DNA of 64,000 bases from Omphiscola glabra (GCA_964017045.1 OZ024801.1:33281257-33345256); one strand, 5' to 3'. Counted from the stretch's first letter, positions 9,794 to 20,079 are shown. A program made the numbers and translations. Notes: generated by a model from the sequence alone, not told the origin.

Positions 9794-10530
9794 GTGCAGC
9801 CTTATTATTATTATTATTTTTATTTTAAATATTTAAATTCAGTTTCGCGGTGCGGTATCCCGCACAATAATTTAGGATCCACTGTTACACTGGTGACAGA
9901 TCGGGGGAGTTACATGAGCACGGGTTCGCTTGTGTCTCAACGGACCAACCAGAAGGTCCGAGCCCTACGAGACCCCCTTTTGACCTTTCCACGGTACGGT
10001 CAAGTTTCCACGATGGTGACACTCGTTATGACGTCATGCATTATTCAAACTGATTGAGATTTCCGGTACCATTATGGGGAGGACAACCCGGTGCTTGTTA
10101 TTCCTAGTGGACAGTGCGAGTGTGTTCGTGTGTGTGTGTGTGTGGGGGGGGTGAGCAATCCATCTGGACAAACTAGGTGAGTGGGATTTAGGGGTGGGGC
10201 TAGGGTGATCATAACTGTTTAAACATTGGCAATAAGGTAGAGGGGGGGGGGGAATAATTGATAAGAGGTTATGAACACCTGATAGGTTCATAGTACTTTG
10301 ATTAGCTCCCACGCAATCTGCTGTTTGATATATACAAGTGTTGTCACGCGTCACCTATATGCAAGTATGAGCAGACAAGATGACACATGATCTCTTCCAT
10401 CACCCCATGCATCGGCATCTATGACATGATCGTCACAAAATTTTCTCAGACCCCCCCCCCCCCCGCTCCCCCGTGCATCATTTCTAAAGAAGTCATCAGA
10501 TAGATCACGACCGACAGCGCCAAAGCATCA
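9794..10530. other. No gene recognised; microsatellites and G/C tracts
   Basis: Contains TTA repeats at the start, a GT run near 10125-10142 and poly-G or poly-C tracts near 10145, 10242 and 10451. The short open frames are not supported. Confidence 0.55.
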
Positions 10531-10642
10531 AACATAATCATCAGACATCATCATCAGACATCATCGTCAGACATCATTGTTCGACATCATCATCAGACAT
10601 CATCATCATCAGACATCATCATCAGACAATCATCCGACATCA
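10531..10642. repeat. ATCATCAGAC-type simple repeat
   Basis: Irregular repeats of CATCATCAGACAT with CATCAT insertions over about 110 bp, followed by a poly-G run. Confidence 0.85.
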
Positions 10643-10796
10643 ACAAAAGGGGGGGGGGGCGCGGATGAATACATTCGATTACATTCTATTTCTTACCTAT
10701 ATCATTGCCATTTGTCACGAACGTACACCCTCATCCACACCACCACACAACCACACACATGCGCGCAGACGAGAACACATACACACACGAGCGTGG

Positions 10797-11292
10797 AGCA
10801 CTGCCCTCGATGACTGCTCGTCATGTTGTTACAGAGCTCTGCCCTCGACGACTGCTCGTCATGTTGTTACAAAGCACTGCCCTCGACGACTGCTCGTCAT
10901 GTTGTTACAAAGCACTGCCCTCGACAACTGCTCCGCATGTTGTTACAAGGCACTGACCTCGACGACTGCTCGTCATGTTGTTACAAAGCACTGCCCTTGA
11001 CGACTGCTCGTCATGTTTTTACAAAGCACTGCCCCCGACGAACGCTCGTCATGTTGTTACAAAGCACTGCCCCCGACGACCGCTCGCCATGTTGTTACCA
11101 AGCACTTCCCCTGAACACCGCTCGTCATGTTGTTACAAAGCACTGCCCTTGACGACTGTTCGTCATGTTGTTACAAAGCACTGCCCCAACGACTGCTCAC
11201 ATGTTGTTACAAAGTACTGCCCTTGACGACTGCGCGTCATGTTGTTTACAAAGCACTGCCCCCGACGACTGCTCGCATGTTGTTACAAAGCC
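10797..11292. repeat. Minisatellite, 38-bp unit, about 13 copies
   Basis: Units contain GCACTGCCCTCGACGACTGC then TCGTCATGTTGTTACAAA. Substitutions at CpG positions and short deletions differ between units. A CA microsatellite (about 11314-11332) follows. Confidence 0.93.
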
Positions 11293-11531
11293 TTACGTGG
11301 CGCAGCGCCGGTCACACACACACACACACACACTCGACTTTTCGAGTCGTGTGGTGGTCGAATCCTCGCGTCCGCATCCCATAACGTACTGTTGCGTCCA
11401 CTTAAACAGGAAATAGATTGTTTTATATTATCGTCAAACAGCTTCCGTTTTAAACTAAATGAATGCATTTTGAATATATAATTTTTTTTTAATTTTTTTA
11501 CCAAATCTTTTTCTTTAAATACCGTGTCAGT

Positions 11532-11723
11532 CAAGGGTTCTTAAACTTTCTGTGTTCCTTGGACCCCCTTTTCCAGTCAGTTGAAAGAAACGGGCCCTTC
11601 CATAGAATAATCCTTAAAAATAAAGTATCTCAATGCATATATTTCAATTAAAAGGCCCATGCTGCTCGCGGAAACCATGACAACTTTTCACCGACCCCCA
11701 GGAACCATTGGTTAAAACCCCTG
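11532..11723. mobile_element. Probable hAT-like MITE, TSD not found
   Basis: Left end CAAGGGTTCTTAAACTTTC and right end GGTTAAAACCCCTG are imperfect inverted repeats. Adjacent GGACCCCC and GACCCCCAGG-type blocks also match on opposite strands. No 8-bp duplication is evident, so the ends may be degraded. Confidence 0.5.
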
Positions 11724-11841
11724 TTTAACTAAACATTAATCTTGTTTAACACACGCTTATCATTTGAGCATTCTACAAAAATTTTTTTTTTTTAATTCGT
11801 TTTAGTCCCATAAAGGATCTATGACCATTCGCCGTCGCCTT

Positions 11842-11960
11842 TCATCGATGGCCGTTTCACAGATGGTCGTTTCACCGATGACCGTTTCACCGATGACCGT
11901 TTCACAGATGCCGTTTTCATCGATGGCCGTTTCACCGACGGCCGTGTCGCCGACGTTGAT
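11842..11960. repeat. 15-bp tandem repeat, about 8 copies
   Basis: Units of CGTTTCACCGATGAC type with GATGGCC variants, becoming degenerate at both edges. Confidence 0.85.
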
Positions 11961-12300
11961 AAAGAATTATCTATAGAACAAAAATATCTCAAGAATATCT
12001 GAAGGGCCGAGTAGAAAAAGTACTTAAGTCACAATTTTAAAAAAAACTGAGTTAAGACCGGCATTATATTTGATTACTTCCCCTGAATTATTCCTGTAAA
12101 TATCATTCATGAAAAATGACCGTAAGTGTTTGATACAGAGTTACCTCGAGCAGATTTTTATATACTTAAAAACTCTAAGCGTCAAAGTTTGTTTTTGGGT
12201 TTCTGTTTGTAGATTGTTTGTAAGTATCACATAATCGCAATAGTGGATATATTGATATAAACTAATCTATTTTTAAGATGGTTGTTTTTAGCACTTTAAG
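11961..12300. other. AT-rich stretch, nothing recognised
   Basis: About 340 bp without an open frame of note, terminal repeats or tandem units. Confidence 0.5.
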
Positions 12301-12303
12301 ACT

Positions 12304-12348
12304 GACAAAGCCCTCACCCACCCCGATAAAAGCCCTCACCCACCCCGA
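12304..12348. repeat. 22-bp unit, two copies
   Basis: AAAGCCCTCACCCACCCCGA occurs twice in direct succession. Confidence 0.8.
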
Positions 12349-12592
12349 TAAAAGCCATCACATGACAAAAGCCACTGGAAACAAGCGCTATGGACAAAAG
12401 CCCCCCCCCCCCCCCTTTTCCCGACTTTAACTTGGGTGTTTTGGGGGCGGAAATTTGTAAGGTTAAATCTATGTTTTTTAAAATGTTTTTCTGTTTAAAT
12501 TATAGAAAAAGGTTTTACGTGAAAATTTCAATTTCAATTATGGAAATATTTTTTTTTTCAATGTATGACCTGAGCACAGATCACATGACCGC

Positions 12593-12682
12593 TGGGGGGG
12601 GAGGAGTGGAAAGTGCCCGAACGCGAAATGACCCGGGGTGGAGGGGGGAGGAGTGGAAAGTGCCCGAAAGCGAAATGCCCCC
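12593..12682. repeat. Two direct copies of a 45-50 bp G-rich unit
   Basis: GGAGGAGTGGAAAGTGCCCG followed by AA(C/A)GCGAAATG occurs twice, separated by a G run, and is followed by a C run and CA repeats. Confidence 0.8.
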
Positions 12683-12918
12683 CCCCCCCCCACACACACA
12701 CAAGCACTTTTTTTGTTTGTTTGCAGACAATTCAATCAACATTTTTTGTCATCATCCACTTCCACTCTGCTAGAGCATGCAGCATTCATTGGAGCAACGC
12801 AATTGAATGCTTGAGAATCCCTGGTCAAGAATGCTCGGGTTTCTACCTTTCATCGATAGATTATTCTTCGTCCACGCATACTCCTTTGTTTTACTATATA
12901 CCTCTGTTTCGTCTAGAT

Positions 12919-13110
12919 CAGCGGTTCCTAACCTGTGGGTCGCAACCCCTTTGTGGAGGTCGAGCGACCCTTACACAAGGGTCGCCTAAGACCATCGGAA
13001 AACACATATTCATGAAGCAGGCAAGGAACATAATTTTATGGTAGGGGTTCACCACAACAAGAGGAACTGTATCAATGGGTTCGCGGCATCAGGAAGGCTG
13101 AGAACCACTG
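12919..13110 (+). mobile_element. SPIN-like hAT MITE, 192 bp (copy A)
   Basis: Ends are CAGCGGTTCCTAACCTG and AGGCTGAGAACCACTG, with an exact 8-bp duplication GTCTAGAT on both sides (12911-12918, 13111-13118). The interior has GGGTCGCCTAAGACCATCGG, as in SPIN-type elements. No coding sequence is present. Confidence 0.93.
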
Positions 13111-13302
13111 GTCTAGATTATGAATCGCCCGTGTACACAAACACAACTAACCCATCCATTGGCGGTATGAATTGGACGGCTTCGCAATATTCACCGTCGG
13201 CAAAATGTCAGTGACAAGAACTGTCTCGTTATGCGTGTGCCAAAACGCCAGTTTCTCCACTCGCCGCGACTCGAGTGCCCGGAACGACGAGCGCGCTAAT
13301 AC

Positions 13303-13406
13303 CTTCGAGTGGACGAGCTTCAGGCACCGATTGCTGCAGTTTTGGCGATCGAGTCGTCTGCTCGACTTCAAGTCTCCCGGCAGACGACACTCCAGGCAAT
13401 TAATGA
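13303..13406 (-). CDS. Candidate internal exon, cysteine-rich (possibly integrin beta-tail-like)
   Basis: On the minus strand a segment lies between an acceptor-like CACCTACAG and a donor-like AAG|GTATTAG. Its 104 bp encode 34 residues after two bases completing a split codon, ending in phase 0. The translation contains CLECRLPGD and QNCSNRCLKLVHSK, giving C-x2-C-x16-C-x3-C. That spacing resembles the start of the beta-tail domain of integrin beta subunits, but no flanking integrin exon was found on this strand. The upstream intron sequence is CA-rich rather than a strong pyrimidine tract. The plus-strand frame across the same bases is also open. The segment is richer in GC than its surroundings. 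The identification is weak and could be chance. Confidence 0.25.
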
Positions 13407-13411
13407 CTGTA

Positions 13412-13496
13412 GGTGTATGTGTGTGTTTGGATGTGTTTGTGTGTGTGAATGTGTGTGTGGATGTATGTGTGGATGTGTGTGGATGTGCGTGTGTTT
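13412..13496. repeat. GT-rich microsatellite
   Basis: Interrupted TGTGTGTG and GGATGTGTG units. Confidence 0.8.
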
Positions 13497-13674
13497 ATTC
13501 AATGCTTTGTAATTCTCTTACGTTTTATTCTTACTCACCAACCTTTGAAAGCAGAGGATCTTAAACTGTCTTATCTCATGACCCCCTCATTAATTTTCCT
13601 GTCGAGCATCGGACCTCATTACCAGTCTGATCATTTTAATACCCATTGATTTAATGGTTAAGCCAAGAATGCCT

Positions 13675-14547
13675 TTGTTAGTTGTTTTGTTAAACCGAGG
13701 GGCCCCTGCCTCTCATAGATGTTTTGTTAACCTAGGACCCCTCTCCCTCTTTTTAGTTGTTTTGTTAACCTAGGACCCCTCTCCCTCTGTTAGTTGTTTT
13801 GTTAACCTAGGACCCCTCTCCCTCTGTTAGTTGTTTTGTTAACCTAGGACCCCTCTCCCTCTGTTAGTTGTTTTGTTAACCTAGGACCCCCCTCCCTCTT
13901 TTTAGTTGTTTTGTTAACCTAGGACCCCCTCCCTCTTTTTAGTTGTTTTGTTAACCAAGGACCCCTCTCCCTCTTTTTAGCTGTTTTGTTAACCTAGGAC
14001 CCCCTCCCTCTTTTTAGTTGTTTTGTTAACCAAGGACCCCCTCCCTCTTTTTAGTTGTTTTTTTAACCAATGACCCGCTGCCTCTGTTTAGTTGTTTTGT
14101 TAACCAATGACCCCCTCCCTCTGTTTAGTTGTTTTGTTAACCTAGGACCCCCTCCCTCTTTTTGGCTGTTTTGTTAACCTAGGACCCCCCTCCCTCTTTT
14201 TGGCTGTTTTGTTAACCTAGGACCCCCCTCCCTCTTTTTAGTTGTTTTGTTAACCTAGGACCCCCCTCCCTCTTTTGGCTGTTTTGTTAACCAAGGACCC
14301 CCTCCCTCTTTTTAGTTGTTTTGTTAACCTAGGACCCCTCTCCCTCTGTTAGTTGTTTTGTTAACCTAGGACCCCTCTCCCTCTGTTAGTTGTTTTGTTA
14401 ACCTAGGACCCCCTCCCTCTTTTTGGCTTTTTTGTTAACCAAGGACCCCCTCCCTCTTTTTAGTTGTTTTGTTAACCTAGGACCCCTCTCCCTCTGTTAG
14501 CTGTTTTTTTAACCAAGGACCCCCTCCCTCTTTTTAGTTGTTTTGTG
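13675..14547. repeat. Minisatellite, about 37-bp unit, about 23 copies
   Basis: Units contain TTAGTTGTTTTGTTAACC then TAGGACCCC(T)CTCCCTCTTT. Length and base variants (AACCAAGG, GGCTGTT, CTCTGTTAG) appear in patches, suggesting block duplications within the array. Confidence 0.95.
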
Positions 14548-15502
14548 GTACTTTGTTACTTAGCTGTTTGTTTAAACCAAGGAAATCAGTCAAACACAGT
14601 AAGGTTAAACCTGAAAAAAAAGAACGCAACAAAACAACGAACCAGTCGGCAGGAAGCTTTCATCAGCGAAAGGACCGCTGTTGGTTGCCTTGCTATACGA
14701 TCAACCAATCTTTGCAGACTGGTTAAAAAATGTACCCCAAGAAAACTGTTTTGAGGGACGGAGCGTTATAAATTCATCTTTTGAGGCGAGACAAACTTCC
14801 AACAAATTCACGAAACCCAATTGGAATTTAATTATATTTTTTTTTTTTAAAGTTACCGTGATGGCAATGTAAGATTCCCTGTTCTACAGTGCTTGCGTTC
14901 TTGTCTCCTTATTTGCTTTCAATAATCGTCTCCAATAAGAGATTATTGACACCAAAAAATGATAATAATGATATTAGTTAACGATTAAGGTTATTTCCAA
15001 TAGATCAAGTCATAGATTATACGCGAAATTATGCCCCCCCCCCTTTTTCCCAAATACCACACACACACACACAAACAAACGCGCGCACAAAGAAAAACAG
15101 AAGATGTCTTCGACCCGGTCATTCCGACTCTAACTTTCACTGCAATTACACCAACTATACACAAAAACCAACAAATAAAATAAGTTTACCTCCCCCACCT
15201 CCCCCCACTTTTTTTCCCTCTTGTGTTTTATTGAAACATGTGGGTACTTTTGAGACGAACTGAGAATCATTGCGCTCCCGCCAAGCTCAGGGATGCCGGT
15301 GTCCAAAACTGATATGAGTAAATGTGTGCATAATGGTAACAGGTTGTTGTTTTTTGTGGGGGGGGGGGGTATGAGATGTTGGGAGCTGGGTGGGAGGGAG
15401 GGGATGAGTTGTGGGGGGTGAGAGGAAGTAGTGAAAAGGGGGGGGGGGGTTGTTGTAAATGATTTCAAGAAAGGAAATGTCAGAGCTGAAACGGGAAGGC
15501 CG
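14548..15502. other. No gene recognised; simple-sequence tracts
   Basis: Contains a poly-C run (15035-15042), CA repeats (15058-15075) and G-rich stretches near 15357 and 15439. The three overlapping short frames at 14538-14872 show no recognisable domain. Confidence 0.55.
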
Positions 15503-16212
15503 TCATGTCGTATTTGGTGGCGTTCTCATGTCGTACTTGGCAGCGTTCTCATGTCGTATTTGATGGCGTGCTCATGTCGTATTTGGTGGCGTTCTCATGT
15601 CGTATTTGATGGCGTGCTCATGTCGTATTTGGTGGCGTGCTCATGTCGTATTTGGTGGCGTTCTCATGTCGTATTTGGTGGCGTTCTCATGTCGTATTTG
15701 GTGGCGTTCTCATGTCGTATTTGGTGGCGTGCTCATGTCGTATTTGGTGGCGTTCTCATGTCGTATTTGGTGGCGTTCTCATGTCGTATTTGGTGGCGTT
15801 CTCATGTCGTATTTGGTGGCGTTCTCATGTCGTATTTGGTGGCGTTCTCATGTCGTATTTGGTGGCGTGCTCATGTCGTATTTGGTGGCGTTCTCATGTC
15901 GTATTTGATGGCGTGCTCATGTCGTATTTGGTGGCGTTCTCATGTCGTATTTGGTGGCGTTCTCATGTCGTATTTGGTGGCGTTCTCATGTCGTATTTGG
16001 TGGCGTTCCCATGACGTATTTGGTGGCGTTCTCATGACGTATTTGGTGGCGTGCTCATGCCGTATTTGGAGGCGTTCTCATGCCGTATATGGTGGCGTTC
16101 TCATGTCGTAGTTGGGGGCGTTCTCATGTCGTATTTGGAGGCGTTCTCATGCCGTATTTGGTGGCGTTCTCATGTCGTATTCGGTGACGTGCTCATGCCG
16201 TATTTGGAGACG
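15503..16212. repeat. Minisatellite, 23-bp unit, about 31 copies
   Basis: Units are ATGTCGTATTTGGTGGCGTT plus CTC, with T/G alternation (GTTCTC or GTGCTC). The array is homogeneous for most of its length and degenerates toward 16000-16212 (ATGACG, ATGCCG, GGAGGCG). Plus-strand frames of up to 226 codons across it are repeat artefacts. Confidence 0.95.
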
Positions 16213-16325
16213 TTAAATCCTTAACCTGACGCAACAGAGGCGTCGTCATTCCTTATATCGGTGTACCCCCTTATTTGGTGACGGCATTACGTGCTTATCT
16301 GGTAAAACGTTTGAAAGCGTTTGAG

Positions 16326-16937
16326 GTCATGAACAGTACAGATGTCATGAACAGTACAGATGTCATGAACAGTACAGATGTCATGAACAGTACAGATGTC
16401 ATGAACAGTACAGATGTCATGAACAGTACAGATGTCATGAACAGTACAGATGTCATGAACAGTACAGATGTCATGAACAGTACAGATGTCATGAACAGTA
16501 CAGATGTCATGAACAGTACAGATGTCATGAACAGTACAGATGTCATGAACAGTACAGATGTCATGAACAGTACAGATGTCATGAACAGTACAGATGTCAT
16601 GAACAGTACAGATGTCATGAACAGTACAGATGTCATGAACAGTACAGATGTCATGAACAGTACAGATGTCATGAACAGTACAGATGTCATGAACAGTACA
16701 GATGTCATGAACAGTACAGATGTCATGAACAGTACAGATGTCATAAACAGTACAGATGTCATGAACAGTACAGATGTCATGAACAGTACAGATGTCATGA
16801 ACAGTACAGATGTCATGAACAGTACAGATGTCATGAACAGTACAGATGTCATGAACAGTACAGATGTCATGAACAGTACAGATGTCATGAGCAGTACAGA
16901 TGTCATGAACAGTACAGATGTCATGAACAGTATAGAT
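16326..16937. repeat. 18-bp tandem array, 34 copies
   Basis: Unit GTCATGAACAGTACAGAT, exactly 612 bp. I find only three substitutions: ATAAAC near 16744, GAGCAG near 16890 and TATAGAT in the last unit. The period is six codons, so plus- and minus-strand frames remain open throughout. Confidence 0.97.
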
Positions 16938-17003
16938 TTTCACCTTGATAACTTAATACAAGACACGCTAACTAACTGGCGGTAAAATGGCGTCATGAGC
17001 AGA

Positions 17004-17939
17004 AACTCGCCCTCACAGCAAAACTCGCCCTCACAGCAAAACTCGCCCTCACAGCAAAACTCGCCCTCACAGCAAAACTCGCCCTCACAGCAAAACTCGC
17101 CCTCACAGCAAAACTCGCCCTCACAGCAAAACTCGCCCTCACAGCAAAACTCGCCCTCACAGCAAAACTCGCCCTCACAGCAAAACTCGCCCTCACAGCA
17201 AAACTCGCCCTCACAGCAAAACTCGCCCTCACAGCAAAACTCGCCCTCACAGCAAAACTCGCCCTCACAGCAAAACTCGCCCTCACAGCAAAACTCGCCC
17301 TCACAGCAAAACTCGCCCTCACAGCAAAACTCGCCCTCACAGCAAAACTCGCCCTCACAGCAAAACTCGCCCTCACAGCAAAACTCGCCCTCACAGCAAA
17401 ACTCGCCCTCACAGCAAAACTCGCCCTCACAGCAAAACTCGCCCTCACAGCAAAACTCGCCCTCACAGCAAAACTCGCCCTCACAGCAAAACTCGCCCTC
17501 ACAGCAAAACTCGCCCTCACAGCAAAACTCGCCCTCACAGCAAAACTCGCCCTCACAGCAAAACTCGCCCTCACAGCAAAACTCGCCCTCACAGCAAAAC
17601 TCGCCCTCACAGCAAAACTCGCCCTCACAGCAAAACTCGCCCTCACAGCAAAACTCGCCCTCACAGCAAAACTCGCCCTCACAGCAAAACTCGCCCTCAC
17701 AGCAAAACTCGCCCTCACAGCAAAACTCGCCCTCACAGCAAAACTCGCCCTCACAGCAAAACTCGCCCTCACAGCAAAACTCGCCCTCACAGCAAAACTC
17801 GCCCTCACAGCAAAACTCGCCCTCACAGCAAAACTCGCCCTCACAGCAAAACTCGCCCTCACAGCAAAACTCGCCCTCACAGCAAAACTCGCCCTCACAG
17901 CAAAACTCGCCCTCACAGCAAAACTCGCCCTCACAGCAA
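17004..17939. repeat. 18-bp tandem array, 52 copies, no visible variation
   Basis: Unit AACTCGCCCTCACAGCAA repeats for exactly 936 bp, and I see no difference between units. It is preceded at 16992-17002 by GTCATGAGCAG, a partial unit of the neighbouring array. Frames of 360-470 codons (NSPSQQ on plus; EFCCEG and SFAVRA on minus) are open simply because the unit has no stops. Confidence 0.97.
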
Positions 17940-18490
17940 AACTCAGCCGAAATAAACAGAGAACCAAAATTAGGGAAGAGACCAAAAAGGGGGGGGGGGG
18001 GGGGTGTGGTGAATAACGGGCACAAGGAGACGGAGCAGACGGGCAAAAAAAAAAAAAAGAAAACACTCGCGAAATAAAAACTAAATTGTGATTAATGGCG
18101 ACCTGCTCCCTGATGTCCGTCGTAAAATTAAGCACTACAAATGTCCCAATTCCCAACCGTGGAGAAAAATTTGTTAAAATAAGAATTTTAATGAGATCTT
18201 TGCCATTTGGATTCCATTTCAATTGGTTTTTTGTCAAAAATTTGCATGTCCTTTTTTTTAAAAAAAAATATCCCCCCCATTTTTTTATGACGTCAGACAA
18301 CGTTAAGGAAGAGTTTTGCATTCCTTTCATTTCAAACAGATACATTATCAGAAATTCTTGTGTAATACACATAGCCTTTAATGTAGATACATACACACGA
18401 GAGAAAATCATACAAGTAATAAAGATGAATCAATTAAATAATTATTTGTAACATTATTTTAACATATTAAAACACGACTGAAATTGAATG
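17940..18490. other. No recognisable feature
   Basis: Contains a poly-G run (17991-18004), a poly-A run (18045-18058) and AT-rich DNA. The 118-codon frame at 18095-18451 has no recognisable domain. Confidence 0.5.
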
Positions 18491-18555
18491 TAAAATTATA
18501 CAGAAATTAAGGTGTGGGGTGTTACGGCCTAGTTTCAAAGCGGCCTCCAAATGTT
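18491..18555. repeat. 65-bp direct repeat, left copy
   Basis: Identical to 19533-19597. It consists of about 31 bp of flank plus the first 34 bp of the LTR terminus (TGTTACGGCCTAG and onward). Confidence 0.92.
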
Positions 18556-19532
18556 GTAAATAAATAATGCGGTCGTATTCGAATTTTAAAAATGTTTGGG
18601 AAGTTTTATTAACATTTTAAACCATTTTTATATTTTCAATAACTATTATTAAAATAATAACATTAATTAATTAATTCGACCGGGAACCCCTTAGTAATAG
18701 ACACGAAATGAGCATGTGAACATGAAAACGTGTGCTGATTTGTATTCTTCACTAGCAGATCATTTGCATAAATCTAGGAATGAATTTGAACGATTTGAAG
18801 AAGCTGCAAAAATAATAACACCAGGTGTAGATTATAAGTCAACTTTGACCCGTAATCGTAAACGAACGACAGTGGTCACTGATGGTGATGTCCGTGAGGT
18901 ATCTCTGAATGCCATAGAAAAATTTCGTATATCTGCATTCTACGCCATTGTTGACAAACTTGAGACAGAAATGAGTAGACGAGGACAAGTATATAATGAT
19001 GTAGCAGTTCGATTTTCTTGTTTGGTTGATGTATGGTTATCACAAACATCTCAGTATTGTGACGAACTAATAAATGCTTGTCCTAAAGATCTGAACAATA
19101 ATTTATATACTGAACTACAACATTTTCATTCATATATTCGCCACAAGTTTCCTGCATCAAAATCGGAAAACAACACGTTCAATCATGGAGAATTATACAA
19201 AGTAATAGTTTGAGACAACATCGAGTGTGCCTTTCCAAATGTTGAAATCGCCTTGCGCATATTTTTAAAATTAATGGTTACTAACTGTTCAACGGAGAGC
19301 TCTTTTTCTCAGTTAAGACGTACAAAAAATCCAAATAGATCAACAATGAAACAAGAAAGGCTCGATTCCTTATCTCTGCTTATGATCGAGGCAGATGTGT
19401 TGCGCAAAATTAACTTTGAACATATACTCAAAAACTTCGCTAGATGTAAATCTAGGAAAAAAATCCTTTTAAATGTAAATGACATAAATAATAAAAAACA
19501 AAGTATTTTTGTCTATTAACGAATTTAAAAAT
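18556..19532 (+). mobile_element. hAT transposon fragment (copy 2) without TIRs
   Basis: From GTAAATAAATAATGCGG to about 19518 it matches 6208-7180 of the hAT element, including the AT-rich leader and the transposase segments. The element termini and 8-bp duplication are absent; instead it lies between 65-bp direct repeats. This points to capture of a transposon fragment during repair, or to rearrangement, not to ordinary transposition. Confidence 0.85.
18701..19519 (+). pseudogene. hAT transposase C-terminal half (copy 2), one in-frame stop
   Basis: Continuous frame except for a TGA at 19211-19213. The first part (to 19210) includes RNRKRTTVVTDGDVREVSLN and KLETEMSRRGQVYND. After the stop come FPNVEIALRIFLKLMVTNCS and then QERLDSLSLLMIEADVLRKI, the hAT dimerisation domain. 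Copy 1 has AGA where this copy has TGA. The catalytic N-terminal part is missing and an upstream TAG (18698-18700) bounds the frame. The intact family protein would bind element ends and catalyse cut-and-paste transposition; this copy cannot. Confidence 0.8.
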
Positions 19533-19597
19533 TAAAATTATACAGAAATTAAGGTGTGGGGTGTTACGGCCTAGTTTCAAAGCGGCCTCCAAATGTT
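19533..19597. repeat. 65-bp direct repeat, right copy
   Basis: Second copy of 18491-18555. It overlaps the terminus of the adjacent LTR-like element. Confidence 0.92.
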
Positions 19598-20079
19598 ACG
19601 GCCTTCATACTCTACGGCCTACTCTCGTTGTCTGGGGTCTCTATGATTCCAATGAGGTCCACACAATAATACCTCGAGTTTCATAAGTCAGTTTATTCAG
19701 TATATACAAATTGTGGTGCTACCAAAAGTCATTAATACATCATCTGAAATCCTTATTACACAGGTGTGAAAACTAAACTCTGACTGACACAGGTGTTCCT
19801 CTCTCACGATCCCTAAATCTCTAACTGCCAAAACTCTTGTCTTCCTATACAAATCTCCCGGTCTCTCTCTCGACTAACCAACACACTGTCCTTTTATAAC
19901 CACTCACTTGTTTATTAACATTTCCCTGTCATCCAATCACCATTCAGCCAATATAATTCATAACAACTAATGGGCTAAAAAGTGTTCACTCTAACAACAG
20001 TGGTTCTCATACAAACTCTCACCATGCATAAACAACTTTCATATCAAAACATCAGGCTAACTAACTCTAGTTCACAACA
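19562..20079 (-). mobile_element. Solo LTR (about 518 bp), minus orientation (LTR-1)
   Basis: Plus-strand termini are TGTTACGGCC and TTCACAACA, giving TG...CA ends on the minus strand. Reading minus, TATAAAAGG (19890-19898) precedes AATAAA (19692-19697), the U3-R-U5 order of an LTR. TGGGG flanks the left end, and the same bases occur one base beyond the right end (20081-20085), an approximate 5-bp duplication. No internal gag-pol sequence adjoins. The termini and promoter spacing resemble LTR-2 at 29781-30618. Confidence 0.7.

Noticed and set aside
11293..11390. tRNA-derived SINE or tRNA gene (GTGGCGCAGCGCC and GGTCGAATCCT)
   Set aside because: A-box- and B-box-like motifs are present, but separated by a CA microsatellite, and no cloverleaf can be drawn.
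13540..13640. Possible relative of the 11532-11723 MITE (CAGAGGATCTTAAACTGTC)
   Set aside because: Only one end is similar and no boundary or duplication can be set.
15503..17939. CRISPR-like periodicity
   Set aside because: Units are contiguous with no unique spacers, there are no cas genes, and the context is eukaryotic.
16940..18411. 368- and 472-codon minus frames and a 360-codon plus frame
   Set aside because: Open because the perfect 18-bp array has no stop in those frames; no unique coding sequence with independent support at either end.
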